The notes under the pieces were generated by a model, which searched no databases, had not been told where the DNA came from, and saw only the letters and a program-made list of their open reading frames with translations. A DNA stretch of 64,000 nt from JAGNZR01 sp051656905 (lineage in GTDB: Bacteria; Fusobacteriota; Fusobacteriia; Fusobacteriales; Fusobacteriaceae): the NCBI GenBank assembly GCA_051656905.1, contig JBOFJQ010000043.1:62001-126000 (forward strand). Reading direction: 5' to 3'. Every line of letters begins with the position of its first letter. Position 1 is the stretch's first letter. This document shows positions 11,163 to 19,651 of this stretch, one piece after another. A program made the position numbers and the translations under genes.

Positions 11163-11178
11163 TTGAACTTATGTTCAA
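11163..11178. promoter_or_regulatory. Palindrome TTGAAC-TTAT-GTTCAA, possible operator
   Basis: A perfect 6-bp inverted repeat around a 4-bp spacer sits 35-50 bases upstream of the flavoprotein start. Its position suits a repressor or activator site. No cognate regulator can be assigned from the window. Confidence 0.4.
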
Positions 11179-11283
11179 CCACATAATTATTATACAACTC
11201 AACTTTTAATTTGTAAATAATTTTTTTCTATAATAAAGAAGTATAAAGAAAAAAATACCCAATTTGATAATAATAGAAAACAA

Positions 11284-11316
11284 AAAAAATCTGAATTAAG
11301 CTATGGAAAATTCAGA
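11284..11316 (-). terminator. Terminator of alaX-like gene
   Basis: TCTGAATT / AATTCAGA stem, followed on the minus strand by a run of eight T. It lies downstream of the AlaX-type gene and stops transcription before the flavoprotein promoter. Confidence 0.75.
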
Positions 11317-11358
11317 CTTTTAAGAGGAAAATTTATTCATATTTTGTTGAAAATATAG

Positions 11359-12105
11359 TTATATATATTTTTTTATAAAGTTTTCATTTACATTTAAAGT
11401 TACAATCAATCTATCGACGCCTTTTCCTATATTTTTTCTTTTAACAGTGATTCCTTTTAAATCTTCAGTACTATCAACATGAGTTCCACCGCAAGGAATA
11501 CGAAAATTAAGGCATTTCCAATAAAAAGCTTCTTTTTCCATTTTGTGAAGAATTTTCTGGATTGGGATATTTTTAGAAAATATCTTTTCTGATTCTTGAG
11601 CTATGTAATTTAACTCTTCTGGAGTTATTTTGTTTTCTGTACGAATGTCAACATGACCATATTCATCTGTTATTTTACATCCTACAATAGACTTTAATAT
11701 GTTTTTTCTTAAATTATCAAAAACCATAAGTGCAATATGAAGTCCTGAATGATGTAGTGTTGCTTTAGCTCTTCTATCAATATCTATTTTTATATTTACT
11801 TTATCTCCAATTTTAAATAAGTTTAACTCTTCAGTATCTATATAATGAACAATTTTACATTCAATATTAATTGGAGGAAAATCTTTTAGGGTAAGAGCTC
11901 TTCCCTCTATTTTTTTAGTATCTATAAATTCAACAGATGTATTACTAGATAGGTTTGTAATAGTTCCAATATCTCCAACCTGCCCTCCACCTTCTGGATA
12001 TGCAACAGTTTGGTCTAAGATAATTCCATTCTCATTTATTTCTAAAATATTTGCAAAACAGTTAGTAAGAAAGTTGTTATCATAATAAAGTTTTTTTGTA
12101 CCCAT
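11359..12105 (-). CDS. Alanyl-tRNA editing protein, AlaX family
   Basis: 248 residues. It hydrolyses mischarged Ser- or Gly-tRNA(Ala) in trans, acting in the cytoplasm as a free version of the AlaRS editing domain. The N-terminal AlaRS-like beta-barrel holds YPEGGGQVGD (residues 37-46). The zinc-binding editing core shows HSGLH (H119-x3-H123) and CGGTH (C205-x3-H209), both complete. The length matches the mid-size AlaX-M class rather than the long class with an extra C-terminal domain. Transcribed alone, with its own terminator downstream. An inverted repeat (12140-12162) lies just upstream. Confident family call; exact substrate preference not deducible. Confidence 0.9.
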   Translation of the reverse strand: MGTKKLYYDNNFLTNCFANILEINENGIILDQTVAYPEGGGQVGDIGTITNLSSNTSVEFIDTKKIEGRALTLKDFPPINIECKIVHYIDTEELNLFKIGDKVNIKIDIDRRAKATLHHSGLHIALMVFDNLRKNILKSIVGCKITDEYGHVDIRTENKITPEELNYIAQESEKIFSKNIPIQKILHKMEKEAFYWKCLNFRIPCGGTHVDSTEDLKGITVKRKNIGKGVDRLIVTLNVNENFIKKYI

Positions 12106-12139
12106 ATTTAATCAAATCCTTTTTTCATAAAATATTCTG

Positions 12140-12162
12140 ATTAGAATTATCAGAATTCTAAT
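12140..12162. promoter_or_regulatory. Inverted repeat ATTAGAATT-n5-AATTCTAAT upstream of alaX
   Basis: Perfect 9-bp arms with a 5-base loop, 35 bases upstream of the AlaX start. It could be an operator or a 5'-UTR hairpin. The remaining 300 bases to the next gene are AT-rich, and nothing but the promoter listed next is recognisable. Confidence 0.35.
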
Positions 12163-12384
12163 AATTTTTGTAGAAGTTAAAGATTTGTAAAAATTAAGAA
12201 ATAAATACTATTTTTAATGATAACTAATCAAATGATTACCTCCTGAAATATAATTTTTAATGCAAGCTAAAATTATATACTAACATATAAAAGAAATAAT
12301 ACCTACAAACAGTTGTAAAAAAACTTAGATATAGTTGCAATTTTATAAAGTGTTATAGCAATAGTATGATATATTTTTACAAAA

Positions 12385-12413
12385 TTTAATATCTGTGTTA
12401 AGTTTAATATAAT
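12385..12413 (+). promoter_or_regulatory. Likely promoter of the aminotransferase gene
   Basis: A perfect TATAAT (12408-12413) follows a weak TTTAAT -35 at 17 bases spacing. A short AAGTTC / GAACTT hairpin (about 12424-12451) lies in the leader just before the ribosome binding site. Confidence 0.5.
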
Positions 12414-12462
12414 ATCTATATAAAGTTCTTGTAAAAATAAGTATGAACTTAGGGAGGAAAAA

Positions 12463-13563
12463 ATGTATAAACCTAATTATTTAATGATGACTGCTGGTCC
12501 AACAATGGTAAGAGAGAATGTGATGAAAGCTCGTTCGGAATTTTCTGGAAACGCTGATTTAGATTTAGAGTTTTTTGATTTTTATGAAAAATTATGTGAA
12601 AAAATAGGTGTAATTTACGGAGTTAAAAATGAGACCGTAATAATTATGAACGGAGAAGGAATGTTAGGACTTGATGCAGCTTGTGCTTCTCTTACTGAAC
12701 CTGGAGATAAAGTTTTAGTTATATCTAATGGAATATTTGGAAAGGGATTTAAAGATTTAGTTGAGCTTTATGATGGAGTAGTTACTTTATACGAAGAGGA
12801 TCCAATAAAAGAATTAGATTTAAAAAAATTAGAAGAGTTTCTAAAAAATAATTATGATTTTAAATATGCTACAGTTGTGCATTGTGATACACCATCAGGA
12901 ATGCTAAATAATATAGAAGAGATATGTAAGTTGCTTAAAAATAAAGGGATTTTAACCGTTGTAGATACAGTAGCAGCAGTAGGAGGGACACCTTTAGAAG
13001 TTAATAAATGGGGAATTGATATTGCCCTAGGAGCATCTCAAAAAGTTTTTTCAGCACCATCAGGACTTACAGTATTAACAATAAGTAATGAAGCTTGGGA
13101 AAGTTTAAAGAATAGAAAAACAAATATAAAATCATATTATTCAAATATTCTTCTGTGGGAAAATTGTGTGAAAAATAGATATTTTCCATATACAATGCCT
13201 TCAAGCGACTTAAAAGGATTGGATATAGCGGTGGATAATATGTTAGAAGAAGGGATTGAAGAGATTCAAAAAAGACATAGTGAAATAGCAGAGTATACAA
13301 GATGTGAATTAAAAAAAATGGGATTAAAATTGTATTTAGAGAATTCGTATTCCCCAACAGCTACAGCTTTCTATGTTCCAGAAGGATTTACAGATGATGA
13401 AATAATAGAAAAATTAAAACAAGAATATCAAGTTTTATTAGCAGGGTCTTATTGTGACCTTAAAGGAAAATTGCTAAGAATAGGGCATATGGGAGAGAAT
13501 TGTACTATAGAAAATGTAGACTATACATTAAAGGCATTAAACAAAGTAATAGCAGAAAGATAA
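12463..13563 (+). CDS. Class V aminotransferase (serine-pyruvate / alanine-glyoxylate type)
   Basis: 366 residues, cytoplasmic PLP enzyme of the SPT/AGXT group, which moves amino groups between serine or alanine and glyoxylate, pyruvate or phosphonoacetaldehyde-like acceptors. It starts with the family signature N-Y-L-M-M-T-A-G-P-T. The cofactor-binding aspartate lies in T-V-V-D-T-V-A-A-V-G-G, and the Schiff-base lysine is K194 in G-A-S-Q-K-V-F-S-A-P-S-G-L. Strong ribosome binding site (GGGAGG) 6 bases before ATG. It is a single-gene unit with its own promoter and terminator, so context does not fix the substrate. AEP transaminase is a less likely alternative because no phosphonate genes are nearby. 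Confidence 0.85.
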   Translation: MYKPNYLMMTAGPTMVRENVMKARSEFSGNADLDLEFFDFYEKLCEKIGVIYGVKNETVIIMNGEGMLGLDAACASLTEPGDKVLVISNGIFGKGFKDLVELYDGVVTLYEEDPIKELDLKKLEEFLKNNYDFKYATVVHCDTPSGMLNNIEEICKLLKNKGILTVVDTVAAVGGTPLEVNKWGIDIALGASQKVFSAPSGLTVLTISNEAWESLKNRKTNIKSYYSNILLWENCVKNRYFPYTMPSSDLKGLDIAVDNMLEEGIEEIQKRHSEIAEYTRCELKKMGLKLYLENSYSPTATAFYVPEGFTDDEIIEKLKQEYQVLLAGSYCDLKGKLLRIGHMGENCTIENVDYTLKALNKVIAER

Positions 13564-13571
13564 TATAATAA

Positions 13572-13635
13572 AATTCCCTTTATAGTTAATAGTTTTTATT
13601 AATTAGTCTATCTACTATAGAGGGAATTATTATTT
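13572..13635. terminator. Hairpin terminator between converging genes
   Basis: AATTCCCTTTATAG pairs with CTATAGAGGGAATT across a 29-base loop, followed by a T-rich stretch. It lies between the aminotransferase and the converging OYE gene. Confidence 0.65.
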
Positions 13636-13646
13636 ATAATATAATT

Positions 13647-14732
13647 TTAGTCTAAATAATCTGTATAGCCTTTTTCATTACCACCAAATAAAGTGTTTGG
13701 ATCTAAAGGATTAAGTGGTAAATTATTTTCTAATTTAGATGGTAAATTAGGGTTAGAGATAAATGCTCTCCCAAATGCAACTAAATCTATATAATTTTTT
13801 TCTAAAAAAGCTTCTGCTCTCTCTTTTGTGTAATTACCCGCAACAATTATTTTGTTTGTAAATATTTTTCTAAGTTCAATCCTAAATGATTCAGGAACCA
13901 TAGGAGCTTCTTCCCAATCGGCTTCACTAAGATGGATGTATTCAATATTTAGTTCCTGACAATATTTTGCTATGTCTAAAATAGCCTCTAAAATATAAGG
14001 GCAATTCATACCTCTATAAGTAATAAAAGGAGCAAGCTTAATCCCAACTCTATGAGGACCAATCTCATCTGAAATTGACTTTAATATTTCTTTAGCAAAT
14101 CTAGTTCTATTTTCTAAAGAACCTCCGTAGTTATCAGTTCTAAAATTAGATGTTGTTCTAAGAAATTGGTCAACTAAATAGCCATTACCACCATGAATCT
14201 CTATTCCATCAAAACCTGCTTCAATAGCATTTTTAGCAGCTTTTACATAATCATCTATAATATTTTTTATTTCATGATTTTCTAAAGCTCTAGGAATTGG
14301 ACAATCAACCATTTTACCAGCAGTCTCCCCTTCTTCCCACATCCATATTTTAGCTTCAAATTTTACTGCTGAAGGTGCTACAGGTGCTTCACCATTATGA
14401 AAATAAGGGTGTGACATTCTACCTACATGCCAAAGTTGAGCGAATGTAATACTACCATTGTCATGAATAGATTTTGTTACATTTTTCCAACCTTCAATCT
14501 GCTCTTTGGAATAAATTCCAGGTGTAAAAGAGTAACCTTTTCCTTGTGGTGATATTTGAGTAGCTTCGGATATAATCATTCCAGCACTTGATCTTTGTCC
14601 GTAATAAATAGCCATCATTTCATTAGGCGTATCATTAGGTTGAGTAGATCTAGCTCTAGTCATAGGAGCCATAACAATTCTATTTTTTAATTTTTTTCCT
14701 GATAAAAAATTTGATTCAAATAATGTTTTCAT
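13647..14732 (-). CDS. Old yellow enzyme family NADH:flavin oxidoreductase / alkene reductase
   Basis: 361 residues, FMN-dependent TIM barrel of the OYE/NemA family, which reduces activated C=C bonds and nitro compounds using NAD(P)H. It shows the N-terminal N-R-I-V-M-A-P-M-T-R-A-R motif, then Q-L-W-H-V-G-R, the H-G-G-N-G-Y-L active-site loop (OYE usually H-G/A-A-N/H-G-Y-L), D-Q-F-L-R, and the phosphate-binding V-A-F-G-R-A-F-I-S-N-P near the end. Length is normal and all blocks are present. Ribosome binding site AAGGAGG precedes the ATG. Physiological substrate unknown; a detoxification role is usual for the family. Confidence 0.9.
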   Translation of the reverse strand: MKTLFESNFLSGKKLKNRIVMAPMTRARSTQPNDTPNEMMAIYYGQRSSAGMIISEATQISPQGKGYSFTPGIYSKEQIEGWKNVTKSIHDNGSITFAQLWHVGRMSHPYFHNGEAPVAPSAVKFEAKIWMWEEGETAGKMVDCPIPRALENHEIKNIIDDYVKAAKNAIEAGFDGIEIHGGNGYLVDQFLRTTSNFRTDNYGGSLENRTRFAKEILKSISDEIGPHRVGIKLAPFITYRGMNCPYILEAILDIAKYCQELNIEYIHLSEADWEEAPMVPESFRIELRKIFTNKIIVAGNYTKERAEAFLEKNYIDLVAFGRAFISNPNLPSKLENNLPLNPLDPNTLFGGNEKGYTDYLD

Positions 14733-14850
14733 ATATAAATACCTCCTTAAAAGCTAATAAAACTATTATATTCCTCAAAAAGAAAATAGACAAGTATGCA
14801 CTTTAAAGTAATATACTATATAAAATGAAAGTGTAAATATATATATAAAG

Positions 14851-14896
14851 AAAAAACCTCCAAGTAATCACTTTTTATTAGTGTCTTGAAGGTTTT
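14851..14896 (-). terminator. Terminator of skp/ompH-like gene
   Basis: AAAACCTTCAAG / CTTGGAGGTTTT stem on the minus strand, ending in a T run directly downstream of the Skp-like gene. Confidence 0.8.
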
Positions 14897-14902
14897 AAAA
14901 AT

Positions 14903-15382
14903 TTATTTTTTATAGTTTTTTTCTAAAGTTTCTAAAACTTTAGAAGTTAAATCTACTCCACCAGAAATAATAGAAGAAGCTTCTACTACAGCATCATATT
15001 TTCCAGCTTTTGAAACGCTGTCAGCAGCATTTTTAATATCTTTTTTGATTTCGCTAGATTTAGCAATATCTTCATTTTGATATTTTTCTTGCTCAAATAA
15101 TAATTTCTTTTGGAAAACTTCTATATCTTTTTGCAAGTCAGCTTTTTCTTTTGCAGTGGCTTGAGGACCTTTTTTTACAATAGCTTCTTGCCTATTTTTT
15201 AAAGTTGTATTTTCACCTTCTAATTTTTTTTCAATTTCAATCTTAGTTTTTTCTAAAACGTCTTTGTATACTTTTGTTTTTGAATAATTTTGAAAAATTT
15301 CACGTGAATCAACATACCCAATTGCGGCTAAAGCTGATAACGACATTGATACCATTAAAGATAAAATTAGTAATTTTTTCAT
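14903..15382 (-). CDS. Skp/OmpH-family periplasmic chaperone
   Basis: 159 residues. A clear signal peptide (MKKLLILSLMVSMSLSALA) is followed by the OmpH/Skp start A-I-G-Y-V-D-S-R-E-I-F. A long charged coiled coil (about residues 45-125) forms the tentacle arms, and a C-terminal strand closes the domain. The family binds unfolded outer-membrane proteins in the periplasm and passes them to BAM. This is good evidence that the host has an outer membrane. It is not next to bamA or lpxD as is common elsewhere, so it may be one of several paralogues. Confidence 0.85.
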   Translation of the reverse strand: MKKLLILSLMVSMSLSALAAIGYVDSREIFQNYSKTKVYKDVLEKTKIEIEKKLEGENTTLKNRQEAIVKKGPQATAKEKADLQKDIEVFQKKLLFEQEKYQNEDIAKSSEIKKDIKNAADSVSKAGKYDAVVEASSIISGGVDLTSKVLETLEKNYKK

Positions 15383-15475
15383 TAAAATCCCTCCAGTAAA
15401 AAATTATATTGTTAACTATTAGACTATGTTTTTTTTGAAAAAGTTTTAATAAATATCAACACAGCTGAAGAAGTT

Positions 15476-16060
15476 TTAATTTTTATAATTTTCAATGATT
15501 TCTTTATGACGATAACAGTCTATGGTGTGGTCGTTTACTAGTCCAACCGCTTCCATAAATGCATAACAAATAGTTGTCCCTACAAATTTAAATCCTCTTT
15601 TTTTTAAATCTTTACTCATCATATTTGAAATCTCACTAGAAGTAGGAAGTTCAGAAGCATCTTTCCAATGATTAACTATAGGTTTATTATCTACAAACTT
15701 CCAAATATAGTTAGAGAATGATCCAAATTCTTTTTGGACTTCTAAAAATTTTTCAGCATTTATAACAAGAGCATTAATTTTTAATTTATTCCGAATAATA
15801 CCTTCCTGAGTTAGTAAGAAAGCTTTATATTCTTCAGTATAATTTTTTATTTTTTTGGCATTAAAATCCGAGAAAAACTTTCTCATATTTTCTCTTTTTT
15901 TTAATATTGTAATCCAACTTAATCCAGCTTGCATACCCTCTAGGATTAAAAATTCAAAAAGCTTGTCATCATCATAAACGGGAACCCCCCATTCTTTATC
16001 ATGATATTCAATATTAGGCTCAGTTTTAGACCAATGGCATCGCTGTTTTTTCATAATCAT
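15476..16060 (-). CDS. tag: DNA-3-methyladenine glycosylase I
   Basis: 194 residues. Excises 3-methyladenine from alkylated DNA. Shows the TagI start R-C-H-W, then E-Y-H-D-K-E-W-G-V-P, the helical core with E-G-M-Q-A-G-L-S-W, and the closing D-H-T-I-D-C-Y-R-H. The Cys and His residues at both ends (C8, H17, and the C-terminal H and C) form the family's zinc snap. The first ATG is used because AGGGGG lies 8 bases upstream, although a second ATG occurs two codons later. Monocistronic. Confidence 0.93.
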   Translation of the reverse strand: MIMKKQRCHWSKTEPNIEYHDKEWGVPVYDDDKLFEFLILEGMQAGLSWITILKKRENMRKFFSDFNAKKIKNYTEEYKAFLLTQEGIIRNKLKINALVINAEKFLEVQKEFGSFSNYIWKFVDNKPIVNHWKDASELPTSSEISNMMSKDLKKRGFKFVGTTICYAFMEAVGLVNDHTIDCYRHKEIIENYKN

Positions 16061-16213
16061 AAAGCATCCCCCTGATAAGAATAATTTAAAATCTTTAATT
16101 TATTATACCATGTAAAAAATATTAACATATATATTTTACAATTCTTTTATAGTATTAAGATGTAATACATGGTACAGTGGAAGTAATATTTATAATGAAA
16201 TAGGGAGGACACA

Positions 16214-16258
16214 ATGGGATATGAACAATTAGTAGAATCAATTCCTGATAAAATATAG
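16214..16258 (+). other. 14-codon ORF with a very strong ribosome binding site
   Basis: GGGAGG lies 5 bases before ATG; the frame encodes MGYEQLVESIPDKI and stops. It sits in the 301-base gap between tag and the LacI gene. An 8-bp inverted repeat TACCATGT (16107-16114) / ACATGGTA (16167-16174) lies upstream and a strong terminator downstream, so it forms a complete small unit. It may be the 5' relic of a lost gene, a small peptide gene, or part of a small RNA. No homology is claimed. Confidence 0.3.
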
Positions 16259-16300
16259 AGATACAAGTAATAAAAGAGGATAATTTTTCAAAAAGAGTAG

Positions 16301-16350
16301 AAAAAATATGAAAGGAGATGTGGCTGTCCATATCTTCTTTCATATTTTTT
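16301..16350. terminator. Strong bidirectional terminator
   Basis: A 23-base arm (AAAAAATATGAAAGGAGATG, then TGG) pairs with CCATATCTTCTTTCATATTT and further T, with a 4-base loop and few mismatches. It serves both the small plus-strand ORF and the LacI-type gene on the minus strand. Confidence 0.85.
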
Positions 16351-16361
16351 TATTAATTGAT

Positions 16362-17357
16362 TTATATTTTTAGTTTTTCAGAACCTTTAATTTGAACACT
16401 TGGCTTTAAAAAGAATTTTTCTGGTTTACAGTTAGGATTTTCTATTACTTTCAAAAGTAAATTAATAGAAGTAATAGCCATTAGTTTCACATCTCTAGAT
16501 ATAGAAGAAATATTTAAATTTAAAATATCAAAATAATCAGGATTGTCAAAACCGAATAAAGAGTATCTGTCTTCTAATTTGAAGTCTTTAAGAGCTTTTA
16601 TTGATCCTAAAGTCATTAAGTTATTACAGGTAAAAATAGCAGTTACTTCGGGATTAAAATTAAAAATTTTAATTGAATTGTCATAGCCAGAATCGTATAA
16701 GAAATTACCTTCATAAATATTTTTTTCGAAGAAAGGTAATTTATTATCTAAAAAAGCTTGTTTAAAACCTTCTAGTCTGTTTTTAGCAACCATTGAAGAT
16801 AAAGGTCCTGTAATTATGGCAGCCTGTTTATGTCCACTTTCAACTAAGGATTGTCCAGCTAAATATCCGCCTTTATAATCGTCAAGAAATACTCCATAAT
16901 TAAAATTACAGTCTAAAAGTCTATCGAATATGACAAAAGGAATATTAAAGTTTTGGAATAATTCTAGATTTTCAGATGATTTATTTGAAGAAGTAGGAGA
17001 AATAATTGCTCCTATAAAATTTAGACTTTTTACTGTATTCAAAATAGCTTTTTCTTCTATTGGATCATCATTTGTGTCAAAAATAATAATATGGTATTTG
17101 GATTTTAAAGTTAGAAAAATATTTTTTATTATTTCTGAATAAAATGGGTTGTTAATATCAGGTACAATAACTGCAATAAAATTATTTTTTTGAGAGGATA
17201 AAGATTGAGCAAGAAAGTTTGGGACATAATTTTTTTCCTCTATAATTTTCAATACTTTTTCTCTAGTTTTATCATTAACATTAGGATTATTGTTTATTAC
17301 TCTTGATATTGTAGCAGTAGAAACTCCTGCAATATTTGCTAATTCTTTTATTTTCAT
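16362..17357 (-). CDS. LacI-family repressor of the L-fucose operon
   Basis: 331 residues. N-terminal LacI HTH (M-K-I-K-E-L-A-N-I-A-G-V-S-T-A-T-I-S-R-V-I-N, residues 1-22) and hinge helix (residues 45-58, with F-L-A-Q-S-L-S). A periplasmic-binding-protein-like effector domain (60-331) has the typical V-I-V-P-D-I-N-N-P-F-Y start. It is divergent from the fucA-led operon. The shared region holds a 20-bp perfect palindrome near its own start and a second half-matched copy next to fucA. Both read TTGTAA-n-CG-n-TTACAA, the classical LacI-family operator layout. Control of the fucose genes is inferred from this arrangement; the effector is probably fucose or a phosphorylated intermediate. Confidence 0.88.
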   Translation of the reverse strand: MKIKELANIAGVSTATISRVINNNPNVNDKTREKVLKIIEEKNYVPNFLAQSLSSQKNNFIAVIVPDINNPFYSEIIKNIFLTLKSKYHIIIFDTNDDPIEEKAILNTVKSLNFIGAIISPTSSNKSSENLELFQNFNIPFVIFDRLLDCNFNYGVFLDDYKGGYLAGQSLVESGHKQAAIITGPLSSMVAKNRLEGFKQAFLDNKLPFFEKNIYEGNFLYDSGYDNSIKIFNFNPEVTAIFTCNNLMTLGSIKALKDFKLEDRYSLFGFDNPDYFDILNLNISSISRDVKLMAITSINLLLKVIENPNCKPEKFFLKPSVQIKGSEKLKI

Positions 17358-17426
17358 TGAGACTCCTTTTATAATTAAAAAAAGATTATACTAAATAGTA
17401 ATACGTATACTCAAAAAAGTCAATAA

Positions 17427-17446
17427 AATTGTAATCGATTACAATT
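17427..17446. promoter_or_regulatory. LacI-type operator O1
   Basis: Perfect 20-bp palindrome AATTGTAATCGATTACAATT, 70 bases upstream of the repressor start and 37 bases upstream of the operon's -35 box. Matches O2 at 17547 in 18 of 20 positions or better in the core. Confidence 0.8.
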
Positions 17447-17482
17447 ATTTGAAATTTTTTTGTTTTGTTTTAGAAAATATTG

Positions 17483-17511
17483 TTGACAATTAGAAAACTA
17501 TAGCATATATT
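17483..17511 (+). promoter_or_regulatory. Sigma-70 promoter of the fucose operon
   Basis: Consensus TTGACA (17483-17488), 17-base spacer, TATATT (17506-17511). Predicted transcription start is near 17518, giving a leader of about 60 bases that contains operator O2. Confidence 0.8.
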
Positions 17512-17546
17512 AGTACTAACATTACATAAAAAGAATAGTTTTTTAA

Positions 17547-17566
17547 AATTGTAACCGATTACAAAA
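17547..17566. promoter_or_regulatory. LacI-type operator O2
   Basis: TTGTAACCGATTACAA core, one mismatch from a perfect palindrome. It lies about 30 bases after the predicted transcription start and just before the fucA ribosome binding site. Two operators 120 bp apart allow repression by looping. Confidence 0.8.
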
Positions 17567-17579
17567 AAATGGAGGGATT

Positions 17580-18227
17580 ATGATATTAGAGGCAGAAAGA
17601 AAAAAAATTATTGCAATATGCTTGGAGATGATAGAAAAAAAATTAACAAACGGGACTTCAGGTAATGTTTCGATATATTCAAGAGAGGAAAAATTGGTAG
17701 CAATTACTCCAACAGGAGTTGCTTATAAAACTATGAGACCAGAAGATGTCTCAATAGTAGATTTAAAAGGGAATTTAATTGAGGGGAAAAAGCCAACTTC
17801 GGAATTAGAAATGCATTTATTAAATTATAGAAATAGAGAAGATGTAAGTGCAGTGATACATGCACATACAGTACATGCAACATCTGTAGCATGTTTAAGA
17901 AAAGAGTTGCCAGCAGTTGATTATATGGTAGCAGTATGTGGAGCAAAGAGTGTTCCTTGTGCAAAATATGCTACATATGGAACTCAAGAACTTGCTATTA
18001 ATGCATATGAATCAATGAAAGGAAAAAAAGCTACTCTTCTAGCTAACCATGGGATAAATACAGCAGCAGACACTATAGAGAATGCTTTTCATATCTTAGA
18101 ACAGATTGAATATGTTGCTCAATTATATATATTGTCTTCTCAGCTTGGGACCCCAGTAATATTAGAAGATTCAGAAATGGAGAATATGTTAGAAAGATTT
18201 AAGTCATATGGTCAAGCTGGAAAATAA
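17580..18227 (+). CDS. fucA: L-fuculose-1-phosphate aldolase
   Basis: 215 residues, the same length as E. coli FucA. Class II zinc aldolase that splits L-fuculose-1-phosphate into dihydroxyacetone phosphate and L-lactaldehyde. The zinc and catalytic set is complete: E75 (in T-S-E-L-E-M-H), H94 and H96 (H-A-H-T-V-H) and H157 (A-N-H-G-I-N), each two positions beyond the E. coli residues E73, H92, H94 and H155. N-terminal G-T-S-G-N-V-S phosphate-binding loop present. First gene of the operon, directly behind promoter and operator O2. The downstream fucO removes the lactaldehyde product. The related RhaD would be about 270 residues, which argues for FucA. Confidence 0.92.
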   Translation: MILEAERKKIIAICLEMIEKKLTNGTSGNVSIYSREEKLVAITPTGVAYKTMRPEDVSIVDLKGNLIEGKKPTSELEMHLLNYRNREDVSAVIHAHTVHATSVACLRKELPAVDYMVAVCGAKSVPCAKYATYGTQELAINAYESMKGKKATLLANHGINTAADTIENAFHILEQIEYVAQLYILSSQLGTPVILEDSEMENMLERFKSYGQAGK

Positions 18228-18247
18228 CATATTTAGAGAGGTGATTT

Positions 18248-19651
18248 ATGAAAAAAGGTGTTCTATCATGTGATTTAGGAGCTTCAAGTGGAAGAATAAT
18301 ATTTGTATCAATAAAGAACCATGAATTATTAGTTGAAGAAATTTATAGATATAAGAATGAGCCAATGCAAATAGAAAAAGGGTTGTTTTGGAATTTTGAA
18401 GAGATATTTTCTGAGATAAAAACTGGAGTAAAGAAAACTATTGAAAAAGGTTATGAAATATTAAGTTTAGGAATTGATACTTGGGGTGTTGACTATGGAT
18501 GGATAGATAAGGAAGGAAATTTAGTACAAAATCCTTATTGCTATAGAGATAATAGAGTAGATTCAATCATAGATGAAGTTCATAAAATAGTTGGAGAAAA
18601 AGAGTTATACAAAAAAACGGGGAATAGTTTTTATAAATTTAATACTGTTTATCAGTTGTACGCAGACTTGGAAAAAGACGAGAAGATAAAAAAAAATGGG
18701 GATAAAGTTTTATTTACTCCTAATTTAGTGGGATATTATTTAACAGGTAAGATGGTAAATGAATATTCTATAGCATCAACTTCTGGTTTAATAAATCAAA
18801 GTGAAAGAAATTTTAGTAAAGAATTATTAGAAAAATTAAAAATACCTAAAGATATTTTCCCAAAATTAGTTGAAGCAGGAACAATATTAGGAAATATAAA
18901 AAATGATTTGGCTGAAGAGTTTAATTGCAAACCTTTTCCTGTAATAAATGTTAATTGTCATGATTCGGCATCTGCAGTAAATTATTCCAATAATTTTCAA
19001 TCAGGAAAGCTGTTTTTAATAAATGGAACATGGAGTTTAATAGGATGCTTAAATGATATGCCAATAAATAGTGATGAAGCTTATAAATATAAAATTTCTA
19101 ATGAAGGTCAAGGAAATTTAAAAAATAGAGTTATAAGGCTAATTCCAGGAACATGGATACTTCAAAGATTAAAACTTGATTTTGAAAAAATGGGCAAAAA
19201 TTATAGCTATGGAGAGTTTGGTAATTTAGCTAAAAGCAGTAATGAAAATTTATTCATAGATTTGGAAAAGGAGGAATTAATATTTCCTGACTCTATGTTA
19301 GAAACAGTAAAAAAATTTTTGCCAATAAAAGAATATAAAGATGCTGATATTATTAAAATAGCATATAACAGTATATTGAAAAAATATGGGGATTGTATAA
19401 AAATATTGGAAAAAATTACTGGCAATAAAATAGAAAAAATATATGCAATTGGTGGAGGAATCCAAGACGATTATTTGATTAGTTCAATAAGAAAAGAAGT
19501 TAATATTGAACTGGAGTTAGGAGTTATAGAAGCTTCTACAATAGGAAATGCAAGAACACAATTATTTACATTAGGATTAGTAAAAGATGATTCAGAATGG
19601 AATGAGTTGATTCTTAATTATTTAGTGAAAGAAAACGGGGTGAAAAAATGA
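18248..19651 (+). CDS. RhaB-type sugar kinase acting as L-fuculokinase
   Basis: 467 residues, FGGY/ASKHA kinase. By sequence it belongs to the rhamnulokinase (RhaB) branch: D-L-G-A-S-S-G-R-I at the N-terminus, G-I-D-T-W-G-V-D-Y-G mid-domain 1, N-C-H-D-S-A-S-A-V and N-G-T-W-S-L-I-G at the domain boundary, and A-I-G-G-G-I-Q-D-D in the ATP domain. Phosphorylates a ketose at C1. There is no rhaA or rhaD in the operon, while fucI and fucA are both present, so the expected substrate is L-fuculose. Its last four bases overlap the next start (ATGA), giving translational coupling to the transporter ATPase. Confidence 0.82.
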   Translation: MKKGVLSCDLGASSGRIIFVSIKNHELLVEEIYRYKNEPMQIEKGLFWNFEEIFSEIKTGVKKTIEKGYEILSLGIDTWGVDYGWIDKEGNLVQNPYCYRDNRVDSIIDEVHKIVGEKELYKKTGNSFYKFNTVYQLYADLEKDEKIKKNGDKVLFTPNLVGYYLTGKMVNEYSIASTSGLINQSERNFSKELLEKLKIPKDIFPKLVEAGTILGNIKNDLAEEFNCKPFPVINVNCHDSASAVNYSNNFQSGKLFLINGTWSLIGCLNDMPINSDEAYKYKISNEGQGNLKNRVIRLIPGTWILQRLKLDFEKMGKNYSYGEFGNLAKSSNENLFIDLEKEELIFPDSMLETVKKFLPIKEYKDADIIKIAYNSILKKYGDCIKILEKITGNKIEKIYAIGGGIQDDYLISSIRKEVNIELELGVIEASTIGNARTQLFTLGLVKDDSEWNELILNYLVKENGVKK

